Below are positions 16,495 to 27,073 of a DNA stretch of 64,000 nucleotides, piece after piece (positions within the stretch are counted from its first letter, which is position 1; the number at the start of each line of letters is the position of its first letter). The stretch covers positions 1 to 64,000 of the forward strand of contig NZ_PYGD01000016.1 of assembly GCF_003014535.1 (NCBI RefSeq). The letters are read 5' to 3'. Position numbers and translations under genes: made by a program. This DNA is from Taibaiella chishuiensis (GTDB lineage: Bacteria > Bacteroidota > Bacteroidia > Chitinophagales > Chitinophagaceae). The notes beneath the pieces were generated by a model. It searched no databases and was not told the origin of the DNA. It saw only the letters and a program-made list of their open reading frames with translations.

Positions 16495-16689
16495 TTATTC
16501 CAGCGACAGGATGCTGTGCGGCAGGCCGGTCTCTATATTGAGCGTCGTCTGCGGGTAATGTTGTCTTACCTTAGCCAAATCAAAACGGATAGCGACATCC
16601 GGGGGTAAATGATAGATTCTTTTATTCTTTTCTTCGGTAACCAGGTATTGTTTTAAAGATTCAATCAAGGTCAATGTGTGCTCGTTCAT
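16495..16689 (-). CDS. Possible small protein, 64 aa
   Basis: This encodes a 64-aa protein with no signal peptide and ordinary composition: an N-terminal helix (HTLTLIESLKQYLVTEE), then a KRIYHLPPDVAIRFDL segment. The family is not recognised. Read on the minus strand, TAAATTTG (16695-16702) is an exact -7 element, but it ends only 5 bases before the ATG, so the mRNA would be leaderless or translation would begin further in. The surrounding 230-280 bases on each side hold nothing else. Confidence 0.5.
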   Translation of the reverse strand: MNEHTLTLIESLKQYLVTEEKNKRIYHLPPDVAIRFDLAKVRQHYPQTTLNIETGLPHSILSLE

Positions 16690-16922
16690 TGCGGCAAATT
16701 TACGGCATTATATCTTTATTAACATCACTGTAGGTACTATAAAGCTGCGATTTCCGGCATTTTCGCGCTCTGGAGGCCGCCAGGGCCGGAAAAATTTTGT
16801 GGATAAAATACGCTTGTGCGACTTCCCAAATTATTGCATCTTTGCCGGCTACGGCTGTCGATAGCCTCCGGGAAGCATAATCTTCCGGTTATCCGGCCTT
16901 TGAATCAACCGCTTATCAGAAA

Positions 16923-19040
16923 ATGAAAGTATGCATTGCCGAAAAACCGAGTGTAGCCAGGGATATTGCCGAAGTAGTCGGCGCCCGGCAGCGCAAAGAA
17001 GGTTATTATGAAGGCAACGGCTACCAGGTTACCTGGACCTTCGGTCACTTCTGCACACTAAAAGAACCCCACGATTATTACAGCCAATGGAAAGCCTGGC
17101 GCCTCGAAGATCTGCCCATGATCCCTTCCGGCTTCGGCATCAAGCTGATCGACAATAACGGTGTCAAAAAACAATTCGGCATCATAGAGACGCTCGTTAA
17201 ACAATGCGAAGAAGTGATCAACTGCGGGGATGCCGGCCAGGAGGGCGAACTGATACAGCGCTGGGTATTGCTGAAAGCGGGTTGTACCGTTCCTGTAAAA
17301 CGGCTCTGGATCTCCTCGCTCACCGAAGAGGCCATACGCGAAGGTTTTGACAAGCTGAAAGACAGCCAGCAATACGACAACTTGTATGCTGCGGGCAGCG
17401 CCCGGGCTATAGGCGACTGGCTGCTGGGCATGAACGCAACCCGGCTGTTTACCAAAAAATTCGGCGACCAGAAAGCCGTGCTTTCCATAGGCCGCGTGCA
17501 AACCCCTACCCTGGCCATGATCGTACAACGGCAGAAAGAGATCAATGCCTTTGTACAGGAAGAATACTGGGAGCTGAAAACCATTTACCGCGAGACTGAA
17601 TTTACGGCGACTATAGAGCGCCTCAAGAACCCGGAGAAGGCGCAGAAAGGACTGGAATACATCCAGGCTCATTTATTCGAAGTAACCTCCTTCGAACGCA
17701 AGGAGGCCAAAGAGGGCAACCCGCGCCTGTTTGACCTTACCTCCCTGCAGGTAGAAGCCAATAAGAAACTCGGTTATTCGGCCGACGATACCCTGCGTTA
17801 TATCCAGAGCCTGTACGAGAAGAAACTGGTTACCTATCCCAGGGTAGATACCACTTACCTGTCGGAAGACCTGCATCCCAAGATACCCGGCATATTGCAG
17901 AGCATGGCCTATTACAGCCAGCTTACGGCGCCGCTGCTTACCCAACCCATACCCAAGTCCAAAGCCGTTTTCGACGATAAGAAGGTTACGGATCACCATG
18001 CCATTATTCCCACCGAAGTATTGCCTTCCGGTCTGTCGTCGGTAGAAGAGAAACGGATATACGACCTGATCGCCAAACGTTTTATAGCGGTGTTCTACCC
18101 GGAGTGTAAAGTAGCCAATACCACGGTGCTCGGGCAAACCGGCCAGGTGGAGTTTAAGGCTACCGGCAAACAAATACTCGATCCGGGTTGGCGTGTGGTA
18201 TATGCCAACGACGCCCAGAAAGAAGAAGGCGACGAAGAAAAACTGATGCCGGTATTTGTAAAAGGGGAAAGCGGTCCGCATGAACCCAGGGTACATAAGG
18301 GCAAGACCACGCCGCCCAAACCCTATACCGAAGCCACTTTGCTGCGCGCCATGGAAACCGCCGGCAAACAGGTGGAAGATGAAGAGATGCGCGAACTGCT
18401 AAAGGACAACGGCATCGGGCGACCCTCTACCCGGGCCAATATTATCGAGACCCTGTTTCGCAGGAAGTATATCGAAAAGAAAAAGAAAAACCTCTACGCT
18501 ACCCAAACCGGCATAGACCTGATCGATACCATACAGAACGAGCTACTGAAAAGCCCCGAGCTTACCGGCAACTGGGAACGCAAGCTGCGCCTGATCGAGA
18601 AGGGCAGTTACGAACCCGCCGTGTTCAAACAGGAACTGATCCAGATGGTGATCGACCTGGCCAACGAGGTCAAGTCCAGTACCTATAAAGTGATCAGTAT
18701 CGCCGCCGAACCGCCTGCCAAACCGGAGCCTGCCGCTAAAGAACCCAAAGCGCCGAAAGCCCCCAAGGAAGCGCTGAACCTGGAAACGCTGCAGTGTCCT
18801 AAATGCAAAGAGCAGCTGCTGCGTAAAGGTCATACCGCTTATGGCTGCGCCAACTTCCAGGCCTGCGGCTTTAAAGTGCCCTTCGAGATCGGGGGTAAAA
18901 AACTGACCGACAAACAGGTGGCCGACCTGGTACAGAAAGGCAAGACCGGGAAAATTAAAGGCCTGCAAACCGAAGCCGGCACAGAAGCCGCCGAAGGCCG
19001 TATCAGCCTGGATAGCGCCTTTGCACCGGTTATCAGTTAA
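16923..19040 (+). CDS. topB: DNA topoisomerase III
   Basis: This encodes a 705-aa type IA topoisomerase that relaxes negative supercoils and decatenates DNA by nicking a single strand. The N-terminal Toprim domain has the EKPS motif (residues 7-10) and the metal-binding DAGQEGE (103-109). The catalytic Tyr305 lies in KLVTYPRVDTTYL; the usual TD/SD after YPR is replaced by VD. The C-terminus after residue 600 carries a Pro/Lys/Ala-rich linker and one zinc finger (CPKCKEQLL...CANFQACGF). Length is typical of TopB. It is followed by the thiamin riboswitch, with no clear terminator seen between. Confidence 0.95.
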   Translation: MKVCIAEKPSVARDIAEVVGARQRKEGYYEGNGYQVTWTFGHFCTLKEPHDYYSQWKAWRLEDLPMIPSGFGIKLIDNNGVKKQFGIIETLVKQCEEVINCGDAGQEGELIQRWVLLKAGCTVPVKRLWISSLTEEAIREGFDKLKDSQQYDNLYAAGSARAIGDWLLGMNATRLFTKKFGDQKAVLSIGRVQTPTLAMIVQRQKEINAFVQEEYWELKTIYRETEFTATIERLKNPEKAQKGLEYIQAHLFEVTSFERKEAKEGNPRLFDLTSLQVEANKKLGYSADDTLRYIQSLYEKKLVTYPRVDTTYLSEDLHPKIPGILQSMAYYSQLTAPLLTQPIPKSKAVFDDKKVTDHHAIIPTEVLPSGLSSVEEKRIYDLIAKRFIAVFYPECKVANTTVLGQTGQVEFKATGKQILDPGWRVVYANDAQKEEGDEEKLMPVFVKGESGPHEPRVHKGKTTPPKPYTEATLLRAMETAGKQVEDEEMRELLKDNGIGRPSTRANIIETLFRRKYIEKKKKNLYATQTGIDLIDTIQNELLKSPELTGNWERKLRLIEKGSYEPAVFKQELIQMVIDLANEVKSSTYKVISIAAEPPAKPEPAAKEPKAPKAPKEALNLETLQCPKCKEQLLRKGHTAYGCANFQACGFKVPFEIGGKKLTDKQVADLVQKGKTGKIKGLQTEAGTEAAEGRISLDSAFAPVIS

Positions 19041-19105
19041 GTATACTCCCTATCCTGCCGGCTTGTTAAAAAATAAAGCCATCGTTCGTAATTCGATTTA
19101 TTTAC

Positions 19106-19113
19106 TACCTTCG
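19106..19113 (+). promoter_or_regulatory. Candidate -7 element of the thiamin operon
   Basis: TACCTTCG resembles the Bacteroidota -7 box (TAnnTTTG with one change). It lies just before the aptamer, so transcription would start near the first base of P1. Confidence 0.5.
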
Positions 19114-19115
19114 TA

Positions 19116-19192
19116 TCACTTTAGGGGTGCCTTTGTGCTGAGATAATACCCTACGAACCTGATGTAGTTAGTACTGCCGAAGGGAAAAGTGA
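19116..19192 (+). promoter_or_regulatory. TPP riboswitch aptamer (THI box)
   Basis: The conserved THI-box blocks are present in order: GGGGTGC (19124-19130), CTGAGA (19138-19143), ACCC (19148-19151), GAACCTGAT (19155-19163) and GAAGGGAA near 19179-19186. P1 is formed by TCACTTT (19116-19122) and AAAGTGA (19186-19192), 7 bp. It binds thiamin pyrophosphate and controls the thi genes directly downstream. No terminator follows; the expression platform is a start-codon hairpin. Confidence 0.96.
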
Positions 19193-19246
19193 GACCACCT
19201 GTGTACCGGTGTCCTTCGGGGCATTTCCTATCCTGCACAGCCATGT

Positions 19247-19276
19247 CATTCCTAAAGTACATTAATACTTTCAGGA

Positions 19277-19279
<3 letters not shown>
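19247..19279 (+). promoter_or_regulatory. Start-codon sequestering hairpin of the TPP switch
   Basis: CATTCCTAAAGTA (19247-19259) pairs with TACTTT-c-AGGAATG (19266-19279), giving 13 base pairs with a single bulged C and a 6-nt loop. The 3' strand includes AGGA and the thiS ATG itself, so the stem hides the translation start. Its 5' strand CCTAAAGT (19251-19258) is the exact complement of ACTTTAGG (19118-19125), which forms part of P1. The two structures exclude each other. Confidence 0.85.
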
Positions 19280-21332
<2,053 letters not shown>

Positions 21333-21950
21333 ATGAAACAGCTCATCGTTATCACCCATCCGGAGCCGGTACCGCAGGAAGCGGGCCGCATCAACGCCTT
21401 GTTTGATGCAGGCCTGGAGCTGCTGCATATCCGGAAACCGGGCTATAACGAAACGCAGTGCCGGCAACTGTTGCAGGACATTATACCGGCATACCGCAAC
21501 CGGCTTGTATTACACCAGCAACACGAACTGGCAGCAGCGTATGGTATACGGCGCCTGCACTTTCCGGAAACCATGCGTTACCTTACCGGTAAGGTAATCA
21601 TTGAGCAGTGGCACGCAAAAGGCTATACCCTGTCCACGTCGATACATACGCTGGCAGATTATCCCTCCCTGCCCGGCCAGTTTAACTACGCCTTGCTGGG
21701 GCCCTTTGCCGCCAGCATATCCAAGCCGGGTTATGGCGTGGATATGCAACAGGATACTACGGCCGGTATCCCTAAAACGGATACAGCACTTATTGCTGTC
21801 GGCGGCTTACATGCCGGTAATATCACAGCGCCGCTTGCTGCAGGCTTTGATGGCGTGGCATTACTGGGCAGCATCTGGAAAGATGAACATACCACAGATA
21901 ACTTTAAACAACTACAGGCATTATGGCATACGACCGACCCGCAGTACTGA
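21333..21950 (+). CDS. ThiE/TenI-like paralogue
   Basis: This encodes a 205-aa TIM-barrel protein of the ThiE/TenI superfamily. Recognisable segments are LLHIRKPGYNE, LVLHQQHELAAAYGI, RLHFPE, NYALLGPFAASISKPGYG and ALIAVGGLHAGNI. Compared with the canonical ThiE at 22662 it lacks HLGxxD (here HFPET), the INDH loop and the TTTKEK phosphate loop. It is therefore likely not a thiamin phosphate synthase; a TenI-like thiazole tautomerase role is possible. TenI's FGHVF histidine is not obvious (LLGPFAA). It starts directly after thiC and overlaps thiD by 28 bases. Confidence 0.8.
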   Translation: MKQLIVITHPEPVPQEAGRINALFDAGLELLHIRKPGYNETQCRQLLQDIIPAYRNRLVLHQQHELAAAYGIRRLHFPETMRYLTGKVIIEQWHAKGYTLSTSIHTLADYPSLPGQFNYALLGPFAASISKPGYGVDMQQDTTAGIPKTDTALIAVGGLHAGNITAPLAAGFDGVALLGSIWKDEHTTDNFKQLQALWHTTDPQY

Positions 21951-22672
21951 GTATAGCAGGCCTGGATCCCAGTGGGGGTGCGGGTTTGCTGGCCGACATC
22001 AAGACCTTTGAACAGCATCGCTGTCTCGGCTTTGGTGTGGCTACCGCGATCACGGCTCAAACCGAAGACCGTTTTTTCGGCATCGAATGGCTGTCGCCGG
22101 CGTTGATATGGATGCAATGCCAGCCGCTGCTGGACCGCTACCCGGTAGCCGTGGTGAAGATCGGCATTACCGAAAGCCTGCCGGTATTGCTGGACCTTGT
22201 CGACCGGCTGCAGGGCATACGGGATAAGGTACAAATTATATGGGACCCGGTAATCAGGGCCTCTGCAGGCTTCCGGTTTATGGACCCTGCAGATAAAACG
22301 ATGCTGGTGCGCATCCTGCAAGGGCTAAGCCTGCTTACGCCCAATACACAGGAAGCCAGCCTGCTGAGCGGCCTGGAAGACACCGGCGAGGCAGCTTTAT
22401 GGCTGGCACAGTACTGCCCCGTATTACTCAAAGGCGGTCATGCAGCTGAACGGGGCGTCGACTATCTCTTCGAAAAAGGACAACGGACCGCTATCGATCC
22501 CGGACAGGAGGTTTTGCCGCCCAAACATGGTTCCGGCTGCGTGCTCTCCTCTGCTATAGCCGCAGGGTTGGCACGAGGGCATACCCTGCCCGAAGCCTGC
22601 CGCATGGCTAAAACCTATACCGAAACTATTTTAAACAGCAACGATCAATTACTGGCTTATCATGATGCTTAA
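21923..22672 (+). CDS. thiD: Hydroxymethylpyrimidine(-phosphate) kinase ThiD
   Basis: This encodes a 249-aa ribokinase-fold enzyme that phosphorylates hydroxymethylpyrimidine twice. Hallmarks are the N-terminal SIAGLDPSGGAGLLADIKTFEQ, the TAITAQ strand, IIWDPVIRASAGFRF, LTPNTQEASLLSG, LLKGGHA and the anion-hole/catalytic loop PPKHGSGCVLSSAIAAGLARG. Length is typical. It overlaps the preceding gene by 28 bases and the next by 11, so translation is probably coupled. Confidence 0.93.
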   Translation: MAYDRPAVLSIAGLDPSGGAGLLADIKTFEQHRCLGFGVATAITAQTEDRFFGIEWLSPALIWMQCQPLLDRYPVAVVKIGITESLPVLLDLVDRLQGIRDKVQIIWDPVIRASAGFRFMDPADKTMLVRILQGLSLLTPNTQEASLLSGLEDTGEAALWLAQYCPVLLKGGHAAERGVDYLFEKGQRTAIDPGQEVLPPKHGSGCVLSSAIAAGLARGHTLPEACRMAKTYTETILNSNDQLLAYHDA

Positions 22673-23309
22673 CCGACTACAATACATTTCGCAGGGCAAC
22701 AGTGCCGCCGAACAGCTTGGCCATATCCGATCGGCACTGGCGGCCGGCTGCCGCTGGATACAACTGCGCTGGAAGGGGCAACAGGAAGAGGCCCTGCTTC
22801 AGCTGGCCCTGCAGGTAAAAGCCCTGTGCCGGGAGCACAATGCCGTACTGATCATTAACGACCATGCCGCAGTTGCCCGGGTGGCTGATGCAGACGGCCT
22901 GCACCTCGGTCTCGGCGATATGCCGGTAGCGGAAGCACGCCGGCTCCTGGGTCCCGGAAAGATCATCGGCGGTACGGCCAATACACTGGCAGATGTGCTG
23001 CAACGGGCGACCGAGCAATGCGACTACGTGGGTCTTGGCCCCTTCCGTTTTACCACCACCAAAGAAAAACTGAGCCCGGTATTGGGCCTGGAGGGTTACC
23101 GGGATATGATGCAGGCATTGACCACGGCAGGCATTACCCTGCCGGTTTATGCAATTGGTGGTCTGCAAACCGGCGACGTAACAGGGCTTACCGGGGCCGG
23201 TGTATACGGCATAGCTGTTTCCGGGCTCATCAGTCAGGCCAGGCATGCCGCTTCATTAGTACAACAATTAAACCAGCAACTATATGCAAGCACTTCATAT
23301 AGCCGGTAG
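22662..23309 (+). CDS. thiE: Thiamin phosphate synthase ThiE
   Basis: This encodes a 215-aa TIM-barrel enzyme that joins HMP-PP and thiazole phosphate. All canonical motifs are intact: [46 protein letters not shown] and YAIGGL, ending with VYGIAVSG. Two adjacent Met codons open the gene; either could start. It overlaps thiD by 11 bases and thiG by 26. Confidence 0.95.
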   Translation: MMLNRLQYISQGNSAAEQLGHIRSALAAGCRWIQLRWKGQQEEALLQLALQVKALCREHNAVLIINDHAAVARVADADGLHLGLGDMPVAEARRLLGPGKIIGGTANTLADVLQRATEQCDYVGLGPFRFTTTKEKLSPVLGLEGYRDMMQALTTAGITLPVYAIGGLQTGDVTGLTGAGVYGIAVSGLISQARHAASLVQQLNQQLYASTSYSR

Positions 23310-24051
23310 AACCTTTCAATCCAGGCTATTCCTGGGTACCGGCAAATTTGGATCGGCAGCAGCTATGGAAGCCGCTGTAACAGCATCCGGCACCGAACTG
23401 GCCACCGTGGCTCTGAAACGTATCGACCCGGAAACCGGCACGGATAACCTGCTGGCGCACCTGCAACAGCCGGGCCTGCACCTCCTGCCCAATACCTCCG
23501 GCGCCCGCAATGCGAAAGAAGCCGTATTTGCGGCGCAGCTTGCCCGCGAAGCACTCGAAACCAACTGGCTGAAGCTGGAGATCCATCCTGATCCCAAATA
23601 CCTGATGCCGGATGCGCTCGAAACGCTGAAGGCCACCGAAGAACTGGCCAGGCTGGGCTTTGTGGTATTGCCGTATATCCATGCCGACCCGGTATTGTGC
23701 AAGCAACTGGAAAGCGCAGGTACTGCGGCCGTAATGCCCCTGGGTTCGCCCATCGGCACCAATAAAGGGCTAAAAACGATCGACTTCCTGGAGATCATTA
23801 TCGAACAAAGCAAGGTACCGGTAGTGGTAGACGCCGGTATCGGCGCACCTTCCGATGCCGCACAGGCCATGGAACTCGGCGCCGACGCCGTATTGGTCAA
23901 CACCGCTATTGCCGCATCCGATAACCCGGCCCTGATGGCAACGGCCTTTAAACTGGCTACAGCAGCGGGACGCATGGCTTACGAAGCCCGGCTGGCGGGT
24001 ACTAACCGGCAAGCCATAGCCAGCAGCCCGCTCACCGCATTTTTACAGTAA
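23284..24051 (+). CDS. thiG: Thiazole synthase ThiG
   Basis: This encodes a 255-aa TIM-barrel enzyme that condenses deoxyxylulose phosphate, dehydroglycine and ThiS-thiocarboxylate into the thiazole ring. Diagnostic segments are [12 protein letters not shown] near the start, [10 protein letters not shown] (Lys forming the imine with the sugar phosphate), [45 protein letters not shown] and [30 protein letters not shown]. It starts within thiE's last 26 bases; thiH follows after a 10-base gap. Confidence 0.96.
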   Translation: MQALHIAGRTFQSRLFLGTGKFGSAAAMEAAVTASGTELATVALKRIDPETGTDNLLAHLQQPGLHLLPNTSGARNAKEAVFAAQLAREALETNWLKLEIHPDPKYLMPDALETLKATEELARLGFVVLPYIHADPVLCKQLESAGTAAVMPLGSPIGTNKGLKTIDFLEIIIEQSKVPVVVDAGIGAPSDAAQAMELGADAVLVNTAIAASDNPALMATAFKLATAAGRMAYEARLAGTNRQAIASSPLTAFLQ

Positions 24052-24061
24052 AGCAGCACCT

Positions 24062-25189
24062 ATGTTTACCGAAATATTCGAGCAATACAACTGGGAAACC
24101 GTAACCGAAAGCATCCTGGCCAAGACCGCCGCCGATGTAGAGCGGGCCCTGGCCCGGCAGAAGCGTAACCTGGAAGACTTTAAAGCGCTGATATCGCCGG
24201 CTGCCCTGCCCTACCTGGAACAGATGGCGCAACTCAGCCGGCTGGCCACGCAAAAGCGCTTCGGCCGGACCATCCAGATGTATGCACCAATGTACCTGAG
24301 CAACGAATGCCAGAATATCTGTACCTATTGTGCCTTCAGCCTGGACAATAAGATCAAACGCAAAACGCTGGGTAATGCCGAGATCCTGCTCGAAGCCGAT
24401 GCTGTCAAAGCCATGGGCTACGACCATATCCTGCTGGTGACCGGCGAGGCCAACCAGACAGTAGGTGTGCCTTACCTGGCCAACGCGCTGCGCCTGGTAC
24501 GGAGCCGGTTTTCGAATATCTCGATCGAAGTGCAGCCGCTCGACCAGGATGAGTATGAAACGCTGATTGCAGAAGGTTTGTACAGTGTATTGGTGTACCA
24601 GGAAACCTACAGGAACGATACGTATAAACAACATCACCCCAAAGGCAAGAAATCCAATTTCCGTTACCGCCTCGAAACGCCCGACAGGCTGGGCAAAGCA
24701 GGTATCCATAAAATTGGGCTGGGCACGCTGATCGGGCTGGAAGACTGGCGTACCGATTGTTTCTTTACTGCGCTGCATCTTTCTTATCTCGAAAAAACGT
24801 ACTGGCAAACCCGCTACTCGATATCTTTTCCCCGGTTGCGACCCATAGCCATCGACCAGGCCGGCACTACGATACACAAGGACTTTGACCGGTATATGAA
24901 CGACAAAGAACTGGTACAACTGATCTGCGCCTACCGGTTATTCAACGAAGAACTCGAGCTATCGTTGTCCACAAGAGAGGAGGCCACCTTCAGGGACCAT
25001 ATCGTACCGCTGGGTATTACGAGTATGAGCGCCGGCTCTAAAACCAACCCGGGCGGCTATGTAGTAGCCCCCGAAACACTGGAACAATTTGAGATATCGG
25101 ACGAACGCAGCCCGGCAATTATTGCCGACATGATCCGCCAACAGGGTTATGAGCCCGTATGGAAAGACTGGGATAAAACATTCAGATAA
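24062..25189 (+). CDS. thiH: 2-iminoacetate synthase ThiH
   Basis: This encodes a 375-aa radical-SAM tyrosine lyase. The CX3CX2C cluster motif is in SNECQNICTYCAFSL (Cys near residues 81, 85 and 88). It cleaves tyrosine to dehydroglycine, the substrate for ThiG, in the anaerobic-type pathway. Other family landmarks are MYAPMYLSNEC, ILLVTGEAN, YETLIAEGLYSVLVYQETY and LGTLIGLEDWRTD, with GITSMSAGSKTNPGGY near the C-terminus. It implies the organism uses ThiH rather than glycine oxidase ThiO. thiF follows after 7 bases. Confidence 0.96.
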   Translation: MFTEIFEQYNWETVTESILAKTAADVERALARQKRNLEDFKALISPAALPYLEQMAQLSRLATQKRFGRTIQMYAPMYLSNECQNICTYCAFSLDNKIKRKTLGNAEILLEADAVKAMGYDHILLVTGEANQTVGVPYLANALRLVRSRFSNISIEVQPLDQDEYETLIAEGLYSVLVYQETYRNDTYKQHHPKGKKSNFRYRLETPDRLGKAGIHKIGLGTLIGLEDWRTDCFFTALHLSYLEKTYWQTRYSISFPRLRPIAIDQAGTTIHKDFDRYMNDKELVQLICAYRLFNEELELSLSTREEATFRDHIVPLGITSMSAGSKTNPGGYVVAPETLEQFEISDERSPAIIADMIRQQGYEPVWKDWDKTFR

Positions 25190-25196
25190 GATTTTT

Positions 25197-25910
25197 ATGC
25201 AAACCGCAGAAGTGATCCGCTACAGCAAACAGCTGATGCTGGACGATATTGGGCCGGCAGGACAACAACGGCTTAAACAGGCGAAAGTATTGGTAATCGG
25301 CGCAGGCGGCCTGGGCTGTCCGCTGCTGTTGTACCTGAATGCCACAGGTATAGGTACCCTGGGCTTTGCCGATGCCGATACCGTCGATGCCACCAACCTG
25401 CACCGCCAGGTATTGTACCGGCAGGAAGATACCGGGCGCAAAAAAGTAAAGGCAGCGCAGGAACGGCTTGCCGCACAAAATCCTTTTACAGAGCTGATCG
25501 CGCACGATACCGCGATAGATGCAGCAAACGCCGCAGCACTGTTCGCAGGTTATGATATCATCGTTGATGGTTGCGACAACTTCGGTACACGTTATATCGT
25601 AAACGATGCCTGTGTAGCCGCTGCCAAACCCTTGGTCTATGGCAGCATTCTGGGTTACGAAGGCCAGCTGGCCGTATTCAATCATAAAGGCTCGGGCCAG
25701 CTCCGCGATATCTTCCCCAATCCGCCCGAACCGGGCGATGTACCCGACTGTTCGGAAAACGGCGTGCTGGGTACCGTACCCGGCATTATAGGCCTGCTGA
25801 TGGCCCAACAGGTAATCGACCTGGTACTGGACCGCTGCACCCTGACCAATCTCTTCCTGATCCTGGATACGCGCAGCCTGGATAAAACGGAACTGCGGTA
25901 CGGCGCATAG
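25197..25910 (+). CDS. thiF: ThiF/MoeB-family adenylyltransferase
   Basis: This encodes a 237-aa E1-like enzyme that adenylates the C-terminal glycine of ThiS. The start at ATG 25197 (MQTAEVIRYSKQLMLDDIG) is chosen because this N-terminus is standard and the frame further upstream overlaps thiH. Landmarks are the nucleotide-binding VLVIGAGGLGCPLLLYL, DADTVDATNLHRQVLY, NARKKVKA-like arginine finger region (GRKKVKAAQERL), VDGCDNFGTRYIVND and VPDCSENGVLGTVPGIIG. The two CXXC pairs of zinc-binding MoeB proteins are absent; one Cys (in PDCSEN) sits at the expected catalytic position. It is last in the thi operon. Confidence 0.92.
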   Translation: MQTAEVIRYSKQLMLDDIGPAGQQRLKQAKVLVIGAGGLGCPLLLYLNATGIGTLGFADADTVDATNLHRQVLYRQEDTGRKKVKAAQERLAAQNPFTELIAHDTAIDAANAAALFAGYDIIVDGCDNFGTRYIVNDACVAAAKPLVYGSILGYEGQLAVFNHKGSGQLRDIFPNPPEPGDVPDCSENGVLGTVPGIIGLLMAQQVIDLVLDRCTLTNLFLILDTRSLDKTELRYGA

Positions 25911-25974
25911 CCATACCTGGCAGCCGGATAAAACTTAACAAAGTTTATAGCAGCGGCGAACGCCTGGTGTCTTG

Positions 25975-25982
25975 TAATTTTG
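25975..25982 (+). promoter_or_regulatory. -7 element of the nitronate monooxygenase gene
   Basis: TAATTTTG is an exact TAnnTTTG match, 17 bases ahead of the ATG at 26000. It overlaps the alternative upstream in-frame ATG (25967), arguing against that start. Confidence 0.55.
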
Positions 25983-25999
25983 CAGGAAACACCATCCAT

Positions 26000-27073
26000 A
26001 TGACCTGGGACCAGACCATACCTGTACGCTTAAACATCCAATACCCCATTATACAAGCCCCCATGCTGGGCATTACCACACCCGGCATGGTGGTGGCCAT
26101 TGCCGAAGCCGGCGGACTGGGCTCCTTACCGGTGGGCGGTTTGTCGCCGGAAACTACCCTGCAACTGATCCGTAAGGTAAAAGCCGGTACCGGCAAGCCT
26201 TTTGCCGTTAACCTGTTTACCCACGATATCCCCGCTATCGACATCAACGAGACCGATGCCATGCAGGACTTCCTGGAAGCGCTTTCCGACGAGCATTACC
26301 TGGGTTATGAACGACAGGATGTGGCCGGTTTTAAATTTCACACCTACAAGGAACAGATCGAAATTCTGGTCCGCGAAAACATAACCGCGGTCAGTTTTAC
26401 TTTTGGCATACCCGATGACGAGAGCATTGCACAGCTGAAATCGGCCGGCATCCTGCTGATCGGTACGGCTACCTCGGTAAAAGAGGCCCTGCTGCTGGAA
26501 AGTAAAGGCATCGATATGATCGTGGCGCAAGGTATAGAAGCCGGTGGCCACCGCGGCAGTTTCCTCGACGACGAGCCGTTGCCCCAGGTAGGTACGCTGG
26601 CCCTGGTACCGCAGATATGCGACCGGGTAACAATACCGGTTATTGCTGCGGGTGGCATTTATAACGGCGTTACGATACGGGCCGCCTTTGTATTGGGCGC
26701 CGTAGGCGTGCAGATCGGATCGGCCTTCCTGGCCAGCCCCGAAAGCAGCGCCATACCTGCGTTTAAGACAGCATTACCCGGCAGTACCGAAACGGATTCG
26801 GAACTTACCCGTGCATTTTCAGGAAGATGGGCGCGCGGATTGCGCAACAGCTTTATGGAAGCCATGGCCAACTCGGGCCTGCAGATACCGGTATATCCCG
26901 TTCAAAACAGCCTGACCGGTAAATTAAGGGCTTATGCCCAACAGAAAGATAAGATGCAGTTTACCAGCCTCTGGGCCGGGCAGGCGGCGGCGCAGGCCAA
27001 ACCCTGGCCTGCAGCCGACATCTTTAACGACCTGGTGCGCCAGGTAGAAGCCGCATACCCGCAACCCGCCTAG
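26000..27073 (+). CDS. Nitronate monooxygenase family protein
   Basis: This encodes a 357-aa FMN-dependent TIM-barrel enzyme of the nitronate monooxygenase (2-nitropropane dioxygenase) family. Landmarks are IQYPIIQAPMLGITTPGMVVAIAEAGGLGSLPVG at the N-terminus, FGIP, IVAQGIEAGGHRG (catalytic His and flavin contact), PVIAAGGIYNG and GAVGVQIGSAFL. It oxidises nitronates such as propionate-3-nitronate to aldehydes or keto acids. The start at 26000 is supported by the -7 box. Its stop overlaps the convergent DUF2252 gene's stop by 4 bases (CTAG). Confidence 0.88.
   Translation: MTWDQTIPVRLNIQYPIIQAPMLGITTPGMVVAIAEAGGLGSLPVGGLSPETTLQLIRKVKAGTGKPFAVNLFTHDIPAIDINETDAMQDFLEALSDEHYLGYERQDVAGFKFHTYKEQIEILVRENITAVSFTFGIPDDESIAQLKSAGILLIGTATSVKEALLLESKGIDMIVAQGIEAGGHRGSFLDDEPLPQVGTLALVPQICDRVTIPVIAAGGIYNGVTIRAAFVLGAVGVQIGSAFLASPESSAIPAFKTALPGSTETDSELTRAFSGRWARGLRNSFMEAMANSGLQIPVYPVQNSLTGKLRAYAQQKDKMQFTSLWAGQAAAQAKPWPAADIFNDLVRQVEAAYPQPA

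Noticed and set aside
19128-19192. Transcription terminator after the TPP aptamer
   Set aside because: The hairpins downstream (19211-19222 and 19247-19279) have no T-run; the second overlaps the thiS ATG, so control is at translation.
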